From IMG/VR virus record IMGVR_UViG_3300008108_000323, positions 1 through 64,000 of that record: 64,000 nt of DNA, one strand, 5' to 3'. This document shows positions 7,563 to 15,365 of the stretch, in pieces. The DNA comes from a virus. The notes below the pieces were generated by a model. That model was not told the origin of the DNA and did not search any database. It saw only the letters and a program-made list of their open reading frames with translations. How positions within the stretch are numbered: position 1 is the stretch's first letter; every line of letters begins with the position of its first letter. The position numbers and the translations under genes were made by a program.

Positions 7563-8242
7563 TTACCCCCGGGTACGTTTACCCCCCGGGGTGATGTTTG
7601 TGTGAGGGGTGGAGGTTAACGATACAAAAATCTACGTCAAATCACACAAAAAAACACCCCCCATCTTCATGCATGTGCGGGGGCGCAAAACCGTGCGTGT
7701 TCTTCGTGCGGGGTTTAGCATGCGAAATAAAAATTCGACTGACCTTCGGTCAAATGGCGGTTTATATAGGTAGAACCAACATTTGTTGGTGTCGGAAGGG
7801 GATGGATTGGGGTGGCTTTAAGGATTTGAATCGGAGATTCAGTCAGCCTAAAGAAAGAATGTTGGTGCTTCTCCTAAAATCAAACAGTTCCTGTTTGCCC
7901 TAAAAAGTGTCCAATTTTTGGGACGGCTTCACCCCTTAAGCAAAGCTTACATTGCTATTTCTCTGGCACTTAAACTCTTTAGAGTTTAGTAGGAGGTTTT
8001 CCTCACCTGTGTACACGGCTGTGTGGGCGCATATAGGGGCGCTTTTTTCGGTGTGTGGAACTGCATGGGGAAACAAGGCTTGGATACATGCCCTTGGATG
8101 TATGTCTGTCCCTATAGGTTACGCAAGAGTTAACGTAGTTAAAGGGATTTGTGGATAAGTCTTTTTACCTTTAGGTAAGTGATGTGAATAAGTGGTTCTG
8201 AGTCCCCAAGTCCCAAACCGACTAATTACTTTGGGTTTTTAT
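7563..8242. other. Gene-free structured region, candidate origin
   Basis: No convincing gene in about 680 nt; the two possible ORFs are rich in C, W and G and run through repeats. The stretch holds many perfect short stem-loops: TGACC-TTC-GGTCA (7740-7752), ACCAACA/TGTTGGT (7775-7790), TGAATC-GGA-GATTCA (7827-7841), CAAACAG-TTC-CTGTTTG (7881-7897), TAAGC-AAA-GCTTA (7937-7949), TAAACTC-TTTA-GAGTTTA (7971-7988) and TTACC/GGTAA (8165-8178). ACCAACAT (7775-7782) can instead pair with ATGTTGGT (7859-7866). CCCAAA/TTTGGG followed by five T (8212-8240) resembles a terminator. Two DnaA boxes lie at its right end. An origin of replication is the best guess; a structured RNA is the alternative. Confidence 0.45.
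8150..8191. promoter_or_regulatory. Two DnaA boxes
   Basis: TGTGGATAA (8150-8158) is the reverse complement of the perfect DnaA box TTATCCACA. TGTGAATAA (8183-8191) is a second match to TTATNCACA in the same orientation, 33 bp away, so both lie on one face of the helix. The phage encodes a DnaA domain IV-like protein at 28249-28749. Confidence 0.55.
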
Positions 8243-8288
8243 AGAGTTACTACTAACCCTTGTAAAGGGTGTAGTTAGTAGTAACTCT
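8243..8288 (+). promoter_or_regulatory. Operon-leading hairpin A
   Basis: A perfect 15-bp inverted repeat (8243-8257 with 8274-8288) encloses CCCTT/AAGGG. It ends 25 nt before the gene at 8314. First of five similar hairpins, each placed before a gene cluster. Confidence 0.65.
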
Positions 8289-8313
8289 TAATATAAAAAC
8301 ACAAAGTAAAATT

Positions 8314-9174
8314 ATGAAGAACCAAACCAAACAAACCAAAATGCAGAGCATTCAAAATCAAGTTACCGAAGCAATGAAACAGAGTTTCATCGAATCGAGG
8401 AAAGTTTTTACTAAGGATGCAATCCTTAGCCATTTGGAATCTTTTGCCTCAAGAAAGACCAAGAAAGCGTGGCTATCCAAGCGCATTAACGACAGAGTCG
8501 TTTATCTACAGCTTCTAGCCCAAGCTTCAACCGAAGGTTGGAGGCACTTTTATGGTCAACCAATTCACCAAAAGTTCGTAGAACTTCAAATGGCGACTCT
8601 TCAATCTATGATTGACATTAGGCTATCTTTTGACCCAAAAAGTGAGCGTGAGTCTCTGAAAGAGACTTTCCTACGTCCTTTTTACGGTTCTGAAGCCCCA
8701 AGTCAACCGAAGGTTGTTGCTGAAAAACCAAAAGCAAGCAAGCCAGCGCCCCCTGCGAAACAACCGAAGGTTGAAAAGCCGACTGCCGAAAATCAAGTTT
8801 TACTTGAATTGACAAAATCAGTTACAGCCTTGGCAACTCAAATGGCATCTCTTACAGAGATGGTTCAAGCCAATAGCAAAGCTATTGTTGAACTTCAATC
8901 TCAACCAAAGGTTGTTGAGAAGGTTGTTCAAAAGGTTGTGAAACAACCTAAGGTTGCAGTAACTCAACCAAAGGTTGAAAGCAAGGTTGTCGTAACTCAA
9001 CCGAAGGTTGTCAAGAAGAAAGAAAGCTCTCAAATCAATCTTCTTGAAGCCTTCATGAAGACCAATGCTCCAAAGGAAGAAAAGAAATCTACGATTTCTC
9101 ACGAAGAGGCTTTTGAACACCGTTCTGACGTTGAAAAATCAGTTTGGAGAAAGTTTCGCATGGAGGTTAGATAA
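8314..9174 (+). CDS. QPKV-repeat protein
   Basis: 286 residues. The N-terminal part (about 1-125) is helical and basic with conserved W, H and Y residues. The middle is proline/lysine-rich and carries about eight QPKV or similar repeats around a coiled-coil-like segment (about 165-195). The C-terminus is acidic and helical. At DNA level the QPKV codons form stem-loops CAACC-N3-GGTTG at 8704, 8761, 8902, 8944, 8965 and 8998, with another at 8528. Longer perfect hairpins lie at 8411-8429, 8651-8667, 8846-8862 and 8871-8887. Function unknown; it could bind nucleic acid or act as a linker protein. First gene after hairpin A. Confidence 0.65.
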   Translation: MKNQTKQTKMQSIQNQVTEAMKQSFIESRKVFTKDAILSHLESFASRKTKKAWLSKRINDRVVYLQLLAQASTEGWRHFYGQPIHQKFVELQMATLQSMIDIRLSFDPKSERESLKETFLRPFYGSEAPSQPKVVAEKPKASKPAPPAKQPKVEKPTAENQVLLELTKSVTALATQMASLTEMVQANSKAIVELQSQPKVVEKVVQKVVKQPKVAVTQPKVESKVVVTQPKVVKKKESSQINLLEAFMKTNAPKEEKKSTISHEEAFEHRSDVEKSVWRKFRMEVR

Positions 9175-9239
9175 CCTCCATTTTTATCAAAAGTTCACTG
9201 AATCAAAGAAAAAACACACACAAATCAAAGAAAAAACCT

Positions 9240-9470
9240 ATGCAAAAGCAAATTATCAAGTTCGCTAAGAACATCATTGCCATTGTGGCGACAATCGCTA
9301 TCGTTACTTTAGTAATCAGCACAATTCTCTGTATCATGGCAAGCCTCGTATCGCCTTTTTCATTCGTAGAATGTTTTAGAAGTGGCGGTAACCATGCTAT
9401 CGTTTTCTTTACAGCCATTGTAGTAACCATTGGCGTTTTTGTAACTATCTCAAGTGAAACAAACCTTTAA
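9240..9470 (+). CDS. Small two-helix membrane protein
   Basis: 76 residues. Two hydrophobic segments (about 8-37 and 52-70) are separated by a short SFVECFRSGGN loop; the N-terminus is basic, so both ends are probably cytoplasmic. It follows an A-rich leader without a Shine-Dalgarno site. A holin is possible from topology alone, but it lies among early accessory genes away from the lysis candidates, so I leave the function open. Confidence 0.55.
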   Translation: MQKQIIKFAKNIIAIVATIAIVTLVISTILCIMASLVSPFSFVECFRSGGNHAIVFFTAIVVTIGVFVTISSETNL

Positions 9471-9480
9471 TTTCAAGACT

Positions 9481-9843
9481 ATGCTTTTCAAAGAATATCA
9501 AACCATTTACACCGACTTCATTCTCGATTTTAACCGTAGGTTAGACAAAGTAACTGACAACTGGGCTATCATTGTCGACAATCATGTAAAACATGGAACA
9601 AGTTCTGAAGCCACAATCCAAGATTTTATCTTGAATCTAAGTAGCCTCAAAGTATCCTTCGACAGATATCCCGAAGATATGCACTTCAAATTCCTACAAC
9701 CTAGGGTTGAAAGTATATCTTCGAAAGTCCTCTACGATATCGAAGATATTCGCCACATCGACAAAGATACTTTGGCTGATGTCGACGAACTAATCGGCGA
9801 ACTTGAGTACTACACTTGGAACATCCTAGAAAATAATAACTAA
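9481..9843 (+). CDS. Hypothetical helical protein
   Basis: 120 residues from the ATG at 9481. A GTG further upstream (9454) would overlap the membrane protein gene and is less likely. The sequence is amphipathic and acidic, with predicted helices; no motif recognised. Its DNA contains perfect hairpins at 9619-9633 (CAAGAT-TTT-ATCTTG) and 9697-9709 (CAACC-TAG-GGTTG). Confidence 0.55.
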   Translation: MLFKEYQTIYTDFILDFNRRLDKVTDNWAIIVDNHVKHGTSSEATIQDFILNLSSLKVSFDRYPEDMHFKFLQPRVESISSKVLYDIEDIRHIDKDTLADVDELIGELEYYTWNILENNN

Positions 9844-9862
9844 TCAAAGAAAAAATAAAATC

Positions 9863-10126
9863 ATGAGTGACTATCACATCGTAAAAAACATGCTCAAAAA
9901 CTTCGAGCAAATTGACAAACCACAACCAAAGGTTGACTTCGTGCCCTTTGAAGGTGACTATGTTCTGCTGACTGACGGCAAATCTGACGGCTCTGTCTAT
10001 CATCACACTTCAGTTGTAGAGTTCTTAAATGCTGGCTATGTCTTGAAACCTAATCAAGAGTTTAGGCGAATGACAGAACTGACTGTCGAAGAGATGTTGT
10101 ACTTTCTCGAACACCGACAAATTTAA
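9863..10126 (+). CDS. Hypothetical protein
   Basis: 87 residues. A helical N-terminus leads into KPQPKVDF, which shares the QPKV element and its DNA hairpin (9923-9935) with the gene at 8314. The remainder looks alpha/beta, with a hydrophobic EGDYVLLTDGK strand. Last gene of the hairpin-A cluster; no known family recognised. Confidence 0.55.
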   Translation: MSDYHIVKNMLKNFEQIDKPQPKVDFVPFEGDYVLLTDGKSDGSVYHHTSVVEFLNAGYVLKPNQEFRRMTELTVEEMLYFLEHRQI

Positions 10127-10155
10127 CCGAGATAGCCGAAACAACCATGCTGTTT

Positions 10156-10220
10156 ACTCTCTCTTCCTTTTATATAACCCTGAGTTCTTACGAAGGGTTA
10201 CATAAAAGGTTAGAGAGAGT
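10156..10220 (+). promoter_or_regulatory. Operon-leading hairpin B
   Basis: Three stacked stems: ACTCTCTC/GAGAGAGT (8 bp), CCTTTTAT/ATAAAAGG (8 bp) and TAACCCT/AGGGTTA (7 bp), with a 12-nt loop. No T-run follows. Confidence 0.65.
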
Positions 10221-10224
10221 TAGA

Positions 10225-10436
10225 ATGGCTCTGAACTACCTGCGATTTGGGAAAAGGACAGAAAAGATGCTGCCGAAGGCAGAGTGAGTTTGTTTCACCC
10301 TAATTTCTATGTTCAATATGTCAACATGATTTCTGACATCGTGGACTCAATCGATAGATTGTATCATGAACAATACAGCACAGAACCATTCAAGCCAACA
10401 GAAAAGTATCCTTATTTCGAGGACGAAACCAAGTAA
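10225..10436 (+). pseudogene. Small gene with lost or displaced start
   Basis: After hairpin B an ATG at 10225 opens only a 20-codon frame. A different frame is open from 10224 to the TAA at 10434-10436 and reads like real protein (LPAIWEKDRKDAAEGRVSLF and onward), but its first ATG is at 10326 and would leave only 36 residues. A one-base indel just after the ATG would join the two. Either the gene is broken, the sequence holds an error, or a non-ATG start is used. Confidence 0.4.
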
Positions 10437-10475
10437 ACCAAACCACAACACAACTCAATAAATTAAAGTAAATCT

Positions 10476-10658
10476 ATGAAAAAATTAGCAGCATTCATCA
10501 CAGCCTTGTCCTTTGCACTTTGTATCATTAGCATCAGACAATTTTCAATTGAAGGTATGGCTCATTCGGGGGTCTATCTCTACCTGTCAATCGCTACAGC
10601 GATAAGCACAGGACTTTGTCTAATCATCGCAAATGACTTGTTCAACAAGAAAGATTAA
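10476..10658 (+). CDS. Small membrane protein
   Basis: 60 residues with two hydrophobic segments (about 5-22 and 34-54) and a basic C-terminus (NKKD). It starts 40 nt after the possible broken gene and is closely followed by the next ORF. No family recognised. Confidence 0.55.
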   Translation: MKKLAAFITALSFALCIISIRQFSIEGMAHSGVYLYLSIATAISTGLCLIIANDLFNKKD

Positions 10659-10669
10659 CTATCTAAACT

Positions 10670-10915
10670 ATGATTATATTCATCGAAGAAAAGTATGTTC
10701 TAGAGGTAGCCAAGAGATTCTGGCTACCTTCTGAGAACAGTCCACTGAAAGCTATGACCTATCAAGTCATTTTGAAGGACGCAAGGTCAAAAGCAGAGTT
10801 AAACAAGCAAGTACTTCTTCATGGCGACGAAATTCTAAGCCATGTCAAAGACATTCTTCCGCAGTATTTCACCCAAATCGAACAACAAATCAAAAAAGAA
10901 CTAAATTTAAAGTAA
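10670..10915 (+). CDS. Hypothetical protein
   Basis: 81 residues. A short strand (MIIFIEEKYVLEVAK) is followed by charged helical sequence ending in KKELNLK. The stop is 2 nt before the next ATG, which suggests co-translation. A GGTAGCC/GGCTACC inverted repeat sits inside the gene. No known motif. Confidence 0.55.
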   Translation: MIIFIEEKYVLEVAKRFWLPSENSPLKAMTYQVILKDARSKAELNKQVLLHGDEILSHVKDILPQYFTQIEQQIKKELNLK

Positions 10916-10917
10916 TC

Positions 10918-11478
10918 ATGAAAAACCAAATCACTTTCGAAAACATCAACGTTGAAATCATTCACGAACAGTCACCCGAAAATCCAAGAACAAACGACAA
11001 TCTGACCCAGTTTGCTATGTTCCATAGAAAGTACACATTACCAAACGAAATAAACATCCCAAATTACGCTGATTTCTTTGGCTCATGGGAAGAAATGCAA
11101 ACTGACTTACAGTCAAATTTCAAACATGTGGTTCCTGTTTATATGCTTGACCACAGTGGGCTTGCTTTTTCTCTGAGTGACTTTAATGACCGTTGGGATT
11201 CGGGGCAAGTTGGATTCATTGTCGCCAAGGAAGGGACAGAGGAAGAGTTCATGAAAAATGCTCAGTCAGAACTTTTAACCTATGGTTATTACGTCAGCGG
11301 AGAGTGCTACGGCTTCCTAGTCTATGATTCAGAGTCAGAAGATGCGGAATCTGTTTGGGGATTCTACGGATACGACCATAAAGAAAGCGGACTCTTAGAG
11401 TCTCTGTTCCATAGCTTGCAATATAGCTTTGGTCTGACCCCCGAAATCTCAGCCAAAATCATAGAAGAAATAATCTAA
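10918..11478 (+). CDS. Conserved phage protein of unknown function
   Basis: 186 residues. The pattern FHRKYTLPNE, then LDHSGLAFSLSDFNDRWDSG (about 79-98), QVGFIVAKEG and SVWGFYGYD matches my memory of a family found widely in phages and mobile elements ('YDHSG...PWDSGQVGFIY...WGFYG'), whose function is unknown to me. It appears soluble and globular. It sits in the hairpin-B cluster with other accessory genes often carried with it. The family recognition comes from the motif only. Confidence 0.7.
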   Translation: MKNQITFENINVEIIHEQSPENPRTNDNLTQFAMFHRKYTLPNEINIPNYADFFGSWEEMQTDLQSNFKHVVPVYMLDHSGLAFSLSDFNDRWDSGQVGFIVAKEGTEEEFMKNAQSELLTYGYYVSGECYGFLVYDSESEDAESVWGFYGYDHKESGLLESLFHSLQYSFGLTPEISAKIIEEII

Positions 11479-11527
11479 TCAGAACACACAACACACAATA
11501 ATCACAGAAAAAATAAATTAAAAAATC

Positions 11528-11887
11528 ATGGGACGCTATTATTCAGGAGACATCGAAGGCAAGTTTTGGTTTGCCGTACAATCAAGTAACGCTGCCGACA
11601 GATTCGGTGTACAAGGTCAAACACCCGAAATGCTTCACTACTACTTTGACAAATATGATTTGCCAAAACTTGAAGCCGAAATCCAAAGGATTGAAGAGTT
11701 TCTCGGCAAAGACAAGCAAAAGCTAGACGAATTATTCGAAACACACGGTGGTTGGAATGACAAACTGCTCAAAGAAAACAACATCACAGAAAAACAATTA
11801 AGTGAATATGCTGACCTTATCTTAGGTTACAAGATTCACAGTTCGATATTGGAAAACGGACAATGTTCTTTCGACGCTGAATTGTAA
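11528..11887 (+). CDS. Conserved hypothetical protein (MGRYYSGDIEGKFWFAVQSS type)
   Basis: 119 residues. The N-terminus GRYYSGDIEGKFWFAVQSSN is characteristic of a small protein family scattered in bacteria and phages. The rest is acidic and helical with a possible coiled coil (about 40-75). Function unknown. It ends the hairpin-B cluster, and hairpin C begins 22 nt after its stop. Confidence 0.65.
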   Translation: MGRYYSGDIEGKFWFAVQSSNAADRFGVQGQTPEMLHYYFDKYDLPKLEAEIQRIEEFLGKDKQKLDELFETHGGWNDKLLKENNITEKQLSEYADLILGYKIHSSILENGQCSFDAEL

Positions 11888-11909
11888 CCACAAAAACCAA
11901 CCAACTTAA

Positions 11910-11964
11910 CATATTCCTTTTTATACTACCCTGATTTTATGAGGGTAGTATAAAAAGGGATATG
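11910..11964 (+). promoter_or_regulatory. Operon-leading hairpin C
   Basis: A near-perfect 23-bp stem (11910-11932 with 11942-11964) closes a 9-nt loop. Its one G-U pair at 11915/11959 would be an A-C mismatch on the minus strand, so the plus-strand RNA is the likely form. Confidence 0.7.
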
Positions 11965-11997
11965 GTAAAACAATCAAAAATCAATCAAACAAACAAC

Positions 11998-12765
11998 ATG
12001 CAAACCGAAAACGTATCAGTAGCAGAAACCAAAGTTGCCTACACAATTCCAAAAGTTATTTTGTCTGACGGCAAATCAAACTCAAAGACAAAGAAAAACA
12101 TCCGCACGACCAAGATATTATATCTTGCTCCCGAAGAACAGAACAAATTGGGTGTAAATCTGTGCCCTTTTTCATCCAAAGGATGTCGTAAGTCTTGTCT
12201 ATTTACAGCTGGTATGGGCGTTTATGCAAACGTCAAGAAAGCGAGGCTCAACCGAACTCACTATTATCTGCAAGATAGATTTACTTTCTTACATCAGACT
12301 GCTCTCGAAATCATTCGGTCTGCAAAAGTTCTCAAGAAATTAAACAAGCCATTGGCTATTCGTCTCAACGGCACTTCGGACATCAAGTTAGTTGAACAAC
12401 TAGTCTCAGCTTACGGTGACCACATCCCGGCAAACGTAGTTTTCTATGACTACACAAAAATCCCGAAAAAAGCAGGTAACTATACGTTAAAATCAGGACA
12501 TCGTTACCAAGTTGCCTTCAGTTTATCGGAAGATAATTGGGAAAGTTTTGATTGGCTCGTTAGCAACAAATTAGCTGTTGGCGCTGCTGTCTTTGCTGTC
12601 AAGAAAGACGAACCTTTGCCTGAGACTTACAAAGGAATGCCAGTTGTTGACGGCGATTCTCGAGACGATTTGATGCTCGATGTACCATTAGGTACAATCT
12701 TGGGTCTCAGAGCCAAAGGTAAAGCAATCAAGGACACATCAGGCTTCGTAATACATAACTTCTAA
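11998..12765 (+). CDS. GP88-like phage protein
   Basis: 255 residues from the ATG at 11998. An ATG at 11962 lies inside hairpin C and is less likely. A cysteine cluster CPFSSKGCRKSC (C56, C63, C67) is followed by a VKKARLNRTHYYLQDR segment and RLNGTSD (about 122-128), the pattern I associate with the 'gene product 88' phage family. The cysteines suggest a metal or iron-sulfur site. The biochemical role of the family is not known to me. First gene after hairpin C. Confidence 0.65.
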   Translation: MQTENVSVAETKVAYTIPKVILSDGKSNSKTKKNIRTTKILYLAPEEQNKLGVNLCPFSSKGCRKSCLFTAGMGVYANVKKARLNRTHYYLQDRFTFLHQTALEIIRSAKVLKKLNKPLAIRLNGTSDIKLVEQLVSAYGDHIPANVVFYDYTKIPKKAGNYTLKSGHRYQVAFSLSEDNWESFDWLVSNKLAVGAAVFAVKKDEPLPETYKGMPVVDGDSRDDLMLDVPLGTILGLRAKGKAIKDTSGFVIHNF

Positions 12766-12787
12766 TCACAGAAATCAAAGAAAAATC

Positions 12788-13084
12788 ATGATAACCAAAA
12801 CAAAAGCACTCGAAATCATCGACTCAGGCAAGTTCTTTTCTTGCAAGTTTGTAAAACAAAACGGAGAGGTTAGAACTCTCCGTGGCAGGACTGGTGTACG
12901 AAAGTACATCGACAAAAATGGTGTTTGCCAAACATTAAAAGGTGTGGGTATGAAATTCAAGCCTAAAGATATGGGCTACCGAGTTGTACTCGACCTTGAC
13001 AAGAAAGAATATCGAATGATAAACACGATTACAATCGTGGAATTTAACAAACAACCAATCGGAAACTTCAACCTAGCAAAATAA
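12788..13084 (+). CDS. WYL_2-like (SH3 beta-barrel) small protein
   Basis: 98 residues. KFFSCKFVKQNGEVRTLRGR followed by TGVRKYIDKNG resembles the small SH3-like beta-barrel proteins (WYL_2/Sm-like) common in Bacteroidota phages. The C-terminal part (YRVVLDLDKKEYRMINTITI) reads as more beta strands. These may bind nucleic acid. Family membership is a motif-level guess. A-rich leader, no Shine-Dalgarno. An 8-bp hairpin ACGGAGAG/CTCTCCGT lies within the gene. Confidence 0.6.
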   Translation: MITKTKALEIIDSGKFFSCKFVKQNGEVRTLRGRTGVRKYIDKNGVCQTLKGVGMKFKPKDMGYRVVLDLDKKEYRMINTITIVEFNKQPIGNFNLAK

Positions 13085-13088
13085 ATCT

Positions 13089-13418
13089 ATGATAAAAGTA
13101 TATTTTCAATCAATCACAGGTGGTCACTCAGAGTTAGTGGCTACCTTCAACGACGAAGAACTTTACATTAGATGCTTTCCTTTTTTAGAAAAACAAGCAG
13201 CTAAACAGGGCTGTTTTGTCACAGAGACAATTGTTCCCGAAAGCATTGATTCAATGGTCGCTGAGGATAACCAAGCCGTAGAACACACTTGTTTAAAGTG
13301 GTTCCCTGAGGATTTCCATGGCTCTCATGAAATGATGACTGAGTTCTTTGACGAACACAACGACCAAATCATCGAGTACATCAACGAATTATTCACCGCA
13401 TCAAAAACAAAATCATGA
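13089..13418 (+). CDS. Hypothetical protein
   Basis: 109 residues, acidic and globular, with no recognised motif. It begins 4 nt after the WYL_2-like gene, and its last 4 nt overlap the start of the next gene (ATGA overlap), so the three are probably co-translated. Confidence 0.55.
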   Translation: MIKVYFQSITGGHSELVATFNDEELYIRCFPFLEKQAAKQGCFVTETIVPESIDSMVAEDNQAVEHTCLKWFPEDFHGSHEMMTEFFDEHNDQIIEYINELFTASKTKS

Positions 13419-13993
13419 ATTTAGAATCATTAACCTATCAAATCAAACGCAAAACCGATATGGTTTATGCTGACTTGTTTCCTTATCTGAAAGCAAAGTT
13501 AGCCTTAACAGGCTTAAAGGACTTCGACATCGAAGACTACTTTTCTATCTTTGATGAAGTTCGTCAGGATATCGAAAAGGAAATGGTTATTCTAACCCTT
13601 TCAACGCCGTATTCCAACAATGCTTTCGTGAACAATCAAGTGTTGTCCTTCAACCCTATTCAGATTGATATCCTCAGAGATACAATCTACAGAAGATATG
13701 CCTTCCTATACAGCGATGATTCTAAGTTCTTTGCAAGAAAGTGTGACATCACTGGAGCTTTGATGAACGAAGGTTGGGTTGTATTTGACGACGTTTACGT
13801 CGCTTCAGAGTTAGCACTCTGTAACTACCTTAGAATTCATTCTGAGGAACCCGAGGTCGATGCTCAACTGACTGATGACCAACTCAGAGATAAATACTAT
13901 GAAAATGGTAGTTTCTTTTATACTGATTGGCATCACCCTACCGACATCACCTTTGCTCAATTCGAGGGGAAAACTTACCGAATCCAAGATTAA
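13415..13993 (+). CDS. Hypothetical protein with a CDITGALMNEG motif
   Basis: 192 residues. FFARKCDITGALMNEGWVVFDD looks like the start of a small zinc-ribbon-like element in accessory proteins (one C visible). A conserved DWHHPTDI follows near the C-terminus. Coupled to the preceding gene by ATGA. Function unknown. Hairpin D starts 10 nt after its stop. Confidence 0.55.
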   Translation: MNLESLTYQIKRKTDMVYADLFPYLKAKLALTGLKDFDIEDYFSIFDEVRQDIEKEMVILTLSTPYSNNAFVNNQVLSFNPIQIDILRDTIYRRYAFLYSDDSKFFARKCDITGALMNEGWVVFDDVYVASELALCNYLRIHSEEPEVDAQLTDDQLRDKYYENGSFFYTDWHHPTDITFAQFEGKTYRIQD

Positions 13994-14003
13994 ACCACAA
14001 ACA

Positions 14004-14068
14004 TTATCTATGTCTCTTTGAGTACACCCCATCTTGATGGGGGGTATACTCAAAGAGATAATAGATAA
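14004..14068 (+). promoter_or_regulatory. Operon-leading hairpin D
   Basis: TTATCTAT/ATAGATAA (8 bp) and TCTCTTTGAGTA/TACTCAAAGAGA (12 bp) stack under an ACCCC/GGGGT apical stem; the loop is ATCTTGATGG-like. Confidence 0.65.
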
Positions 14069-14111
14069 CCTAACCAAAACCAACAAAACGCAAAACGCAA
14101 AACACAAAACC

Positions 14112-14651
14112 ATGTCAATTAATCTGAAAAAATCGAACGACCTTACCGAAGGACAACAAATTCTAATCAAAGATTTAGAAACAAAGTTTATTAATCTGAA
14201 TCGTAGCCGGGGAAACGATGCTGATAGTTTGTTTTCCCATGTTGTTTTACAACAGCAAACCGAAATCCAACAAGCATCTGCCGAAGTCAAAGCAATCAAT
14301 GAGACTGTATTCAGTGAATTATTCGAAGAGTTTAGCCGAGTAGCAAACATTTTCACTAAGGAACTTAGCAAACTCAACATACCATTTACCATTGAGCACC
14401 CTAACGATGTTGGTTTCGGGGCTTCGATTGGAGTTGGTAACGGTTTTGGTGATGATAGTTTCTACATTACTTTTTCAAGATGCACTGAAATACGCTGGAT
14501 TCACGGTGTACATTTCACGGTGCTTCTCCCACAATGGCAATACTATCTCTTTGGTAACCCTCAGAAAAAATACAACACCATTGAAGAGTTCACAAAAAAT
14601 GAGTACTTCATCGAAAGAATAGGAAAACTTCACAGAAAACACAACAAGTAA
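14112..14651 (+). CDS. Hypothetical protein
   Basis: 179 residues from the ATG at 14112; an ATG at 14034 falls within hairpin D. The N-terminal half is helical and glutamine-rich (about 40-95, coiled-coil-like), and the C-terminal half is alpha/beta (VGFGASIGVGNGFGDDSFYI and after). No known family. First gene after hairpin D. Confidence 0.55.
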   Translation: MSINLKKSNDLTEGQQILIKDLETKFINLNRSRGNDADSLFSHVVLQQQTEIQQASAEVKAINETVFSELFEEFSRVANIFTKELSKLNIPFTIEHPNDVGFGASIGVGNGFGDDSFYITFSRCTEIRWIHGVHFTVLLPQWQYYLFGNPQKKYNTIEEFTKNEYFIERIGKLHRKHNK

Positions 14652-14655
14652 AACC

Positions 14656-14880
14656 ATGAATAAAATAGAAGAACTAGAACACCGACTTGCTATGGTCTTA
14701 GACGATATCAAAGTCATTAGAAAACACATCTTCAAACAAGATATAGCTGAAGTTTTTGAAAGGGCTACACCCCATTCTGATGAATGTTGGACACACTTCA
14801 ACAACATCGAGATTGCCTGTGACCTACAAAGCGACGAAAGCCTAACTTGGAAACCATTTAACCAATCAAAGAATAATTAA
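14656..14880 (+). CDS. Hypothetical small protein
   Basis: 74 residues. An N-terminal helical, coiled-coil-like segment (KIEELEHRLAMVLDDIKVIR) precedes a histidine-containing middle. Two nt separate its stop from the next ATG. No motif recognised. Confidence 0.5.
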   Translation: MNKIEELEHRLAMVLDDIKVIRKHIFKQDIAEVFERATPHSDECWTHFNNIEIACDLQSDESLTWKPFNQSKNN

Positions 14881-14882
14881 TC

Positions 14883-15359
14883 ATGACACCATTAGATTTA
14901 AAACCATTAGATTTAAAACAACTCGACCGCGATTACTTTTTCGCTGTACGTCCAAAAGTACTAATGCAGGAATTAAAAGACGTATTTGGACAAGTAGAAC
15001 TTGCAACTACTTCTAACGACATAGCACCTTGCTTGTTAATCGAACGCCGAGTTAGGTTGTTCTTACCTAATTCCATTCGTCAAAACGAAGAAGAAACAAA
15101 CGAATACCTTGTTTGCTACGATGACGGAGAAGATACTCCCAGTGAAAACACTCAAATGTTCATGTTTGATCGATTAGATCATGCTTCAGATAAAATATTC
15201 GAACTGCTTGAGGAAATCGAACCATGGAACGCTTTAGTTCACCAACTTAGAGTTGTATCAGGAGAGGTTGCAAATCTCACCAATACAGTTGAGGAATCGG
15301 ATACCTCAATCACTTTGCGAAAAATAATCAACAGAATCGAATTTAAACTACGAGGATAA
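14883..15359 (+). CDS. Hypothetical protein with duplicated start
   Basis: 158 residues. The first residues repeat PLDLKPLDLK, encoded by a short direct repeat (ACCATTAGATTTAAA twice), a sign of local slippage. The middle has alternating hydrophobic strands and the C-terminus is helical. Acidic overall. No family recognised. Confidence 0.5.
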   Translation: MTPLDLKPLDLKQLDRDYFFAVRPKVLMQELKDVFGQVELATTSNDIAPCLLIERRVRLFLPNSIRQNEEETNEYLVCYDDGEDTPSENTQMFMFDRLDHASDKIFELLEEIEPWNALVHQLRVVSGEVANLTNTVEESDTSITLRKIINRIEFKLRG

Positions 15360-15365
15360 AATCAG

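Noticed and set aside
7598-8158. Two possible plus-strand ORFs (7598-7903 and 7952-8158)
   Set aside because: They run through hairpins and palindromes, have odd C/W/G-rich composition and no leader like the neighbouring genes; the region is better read as non-coding.
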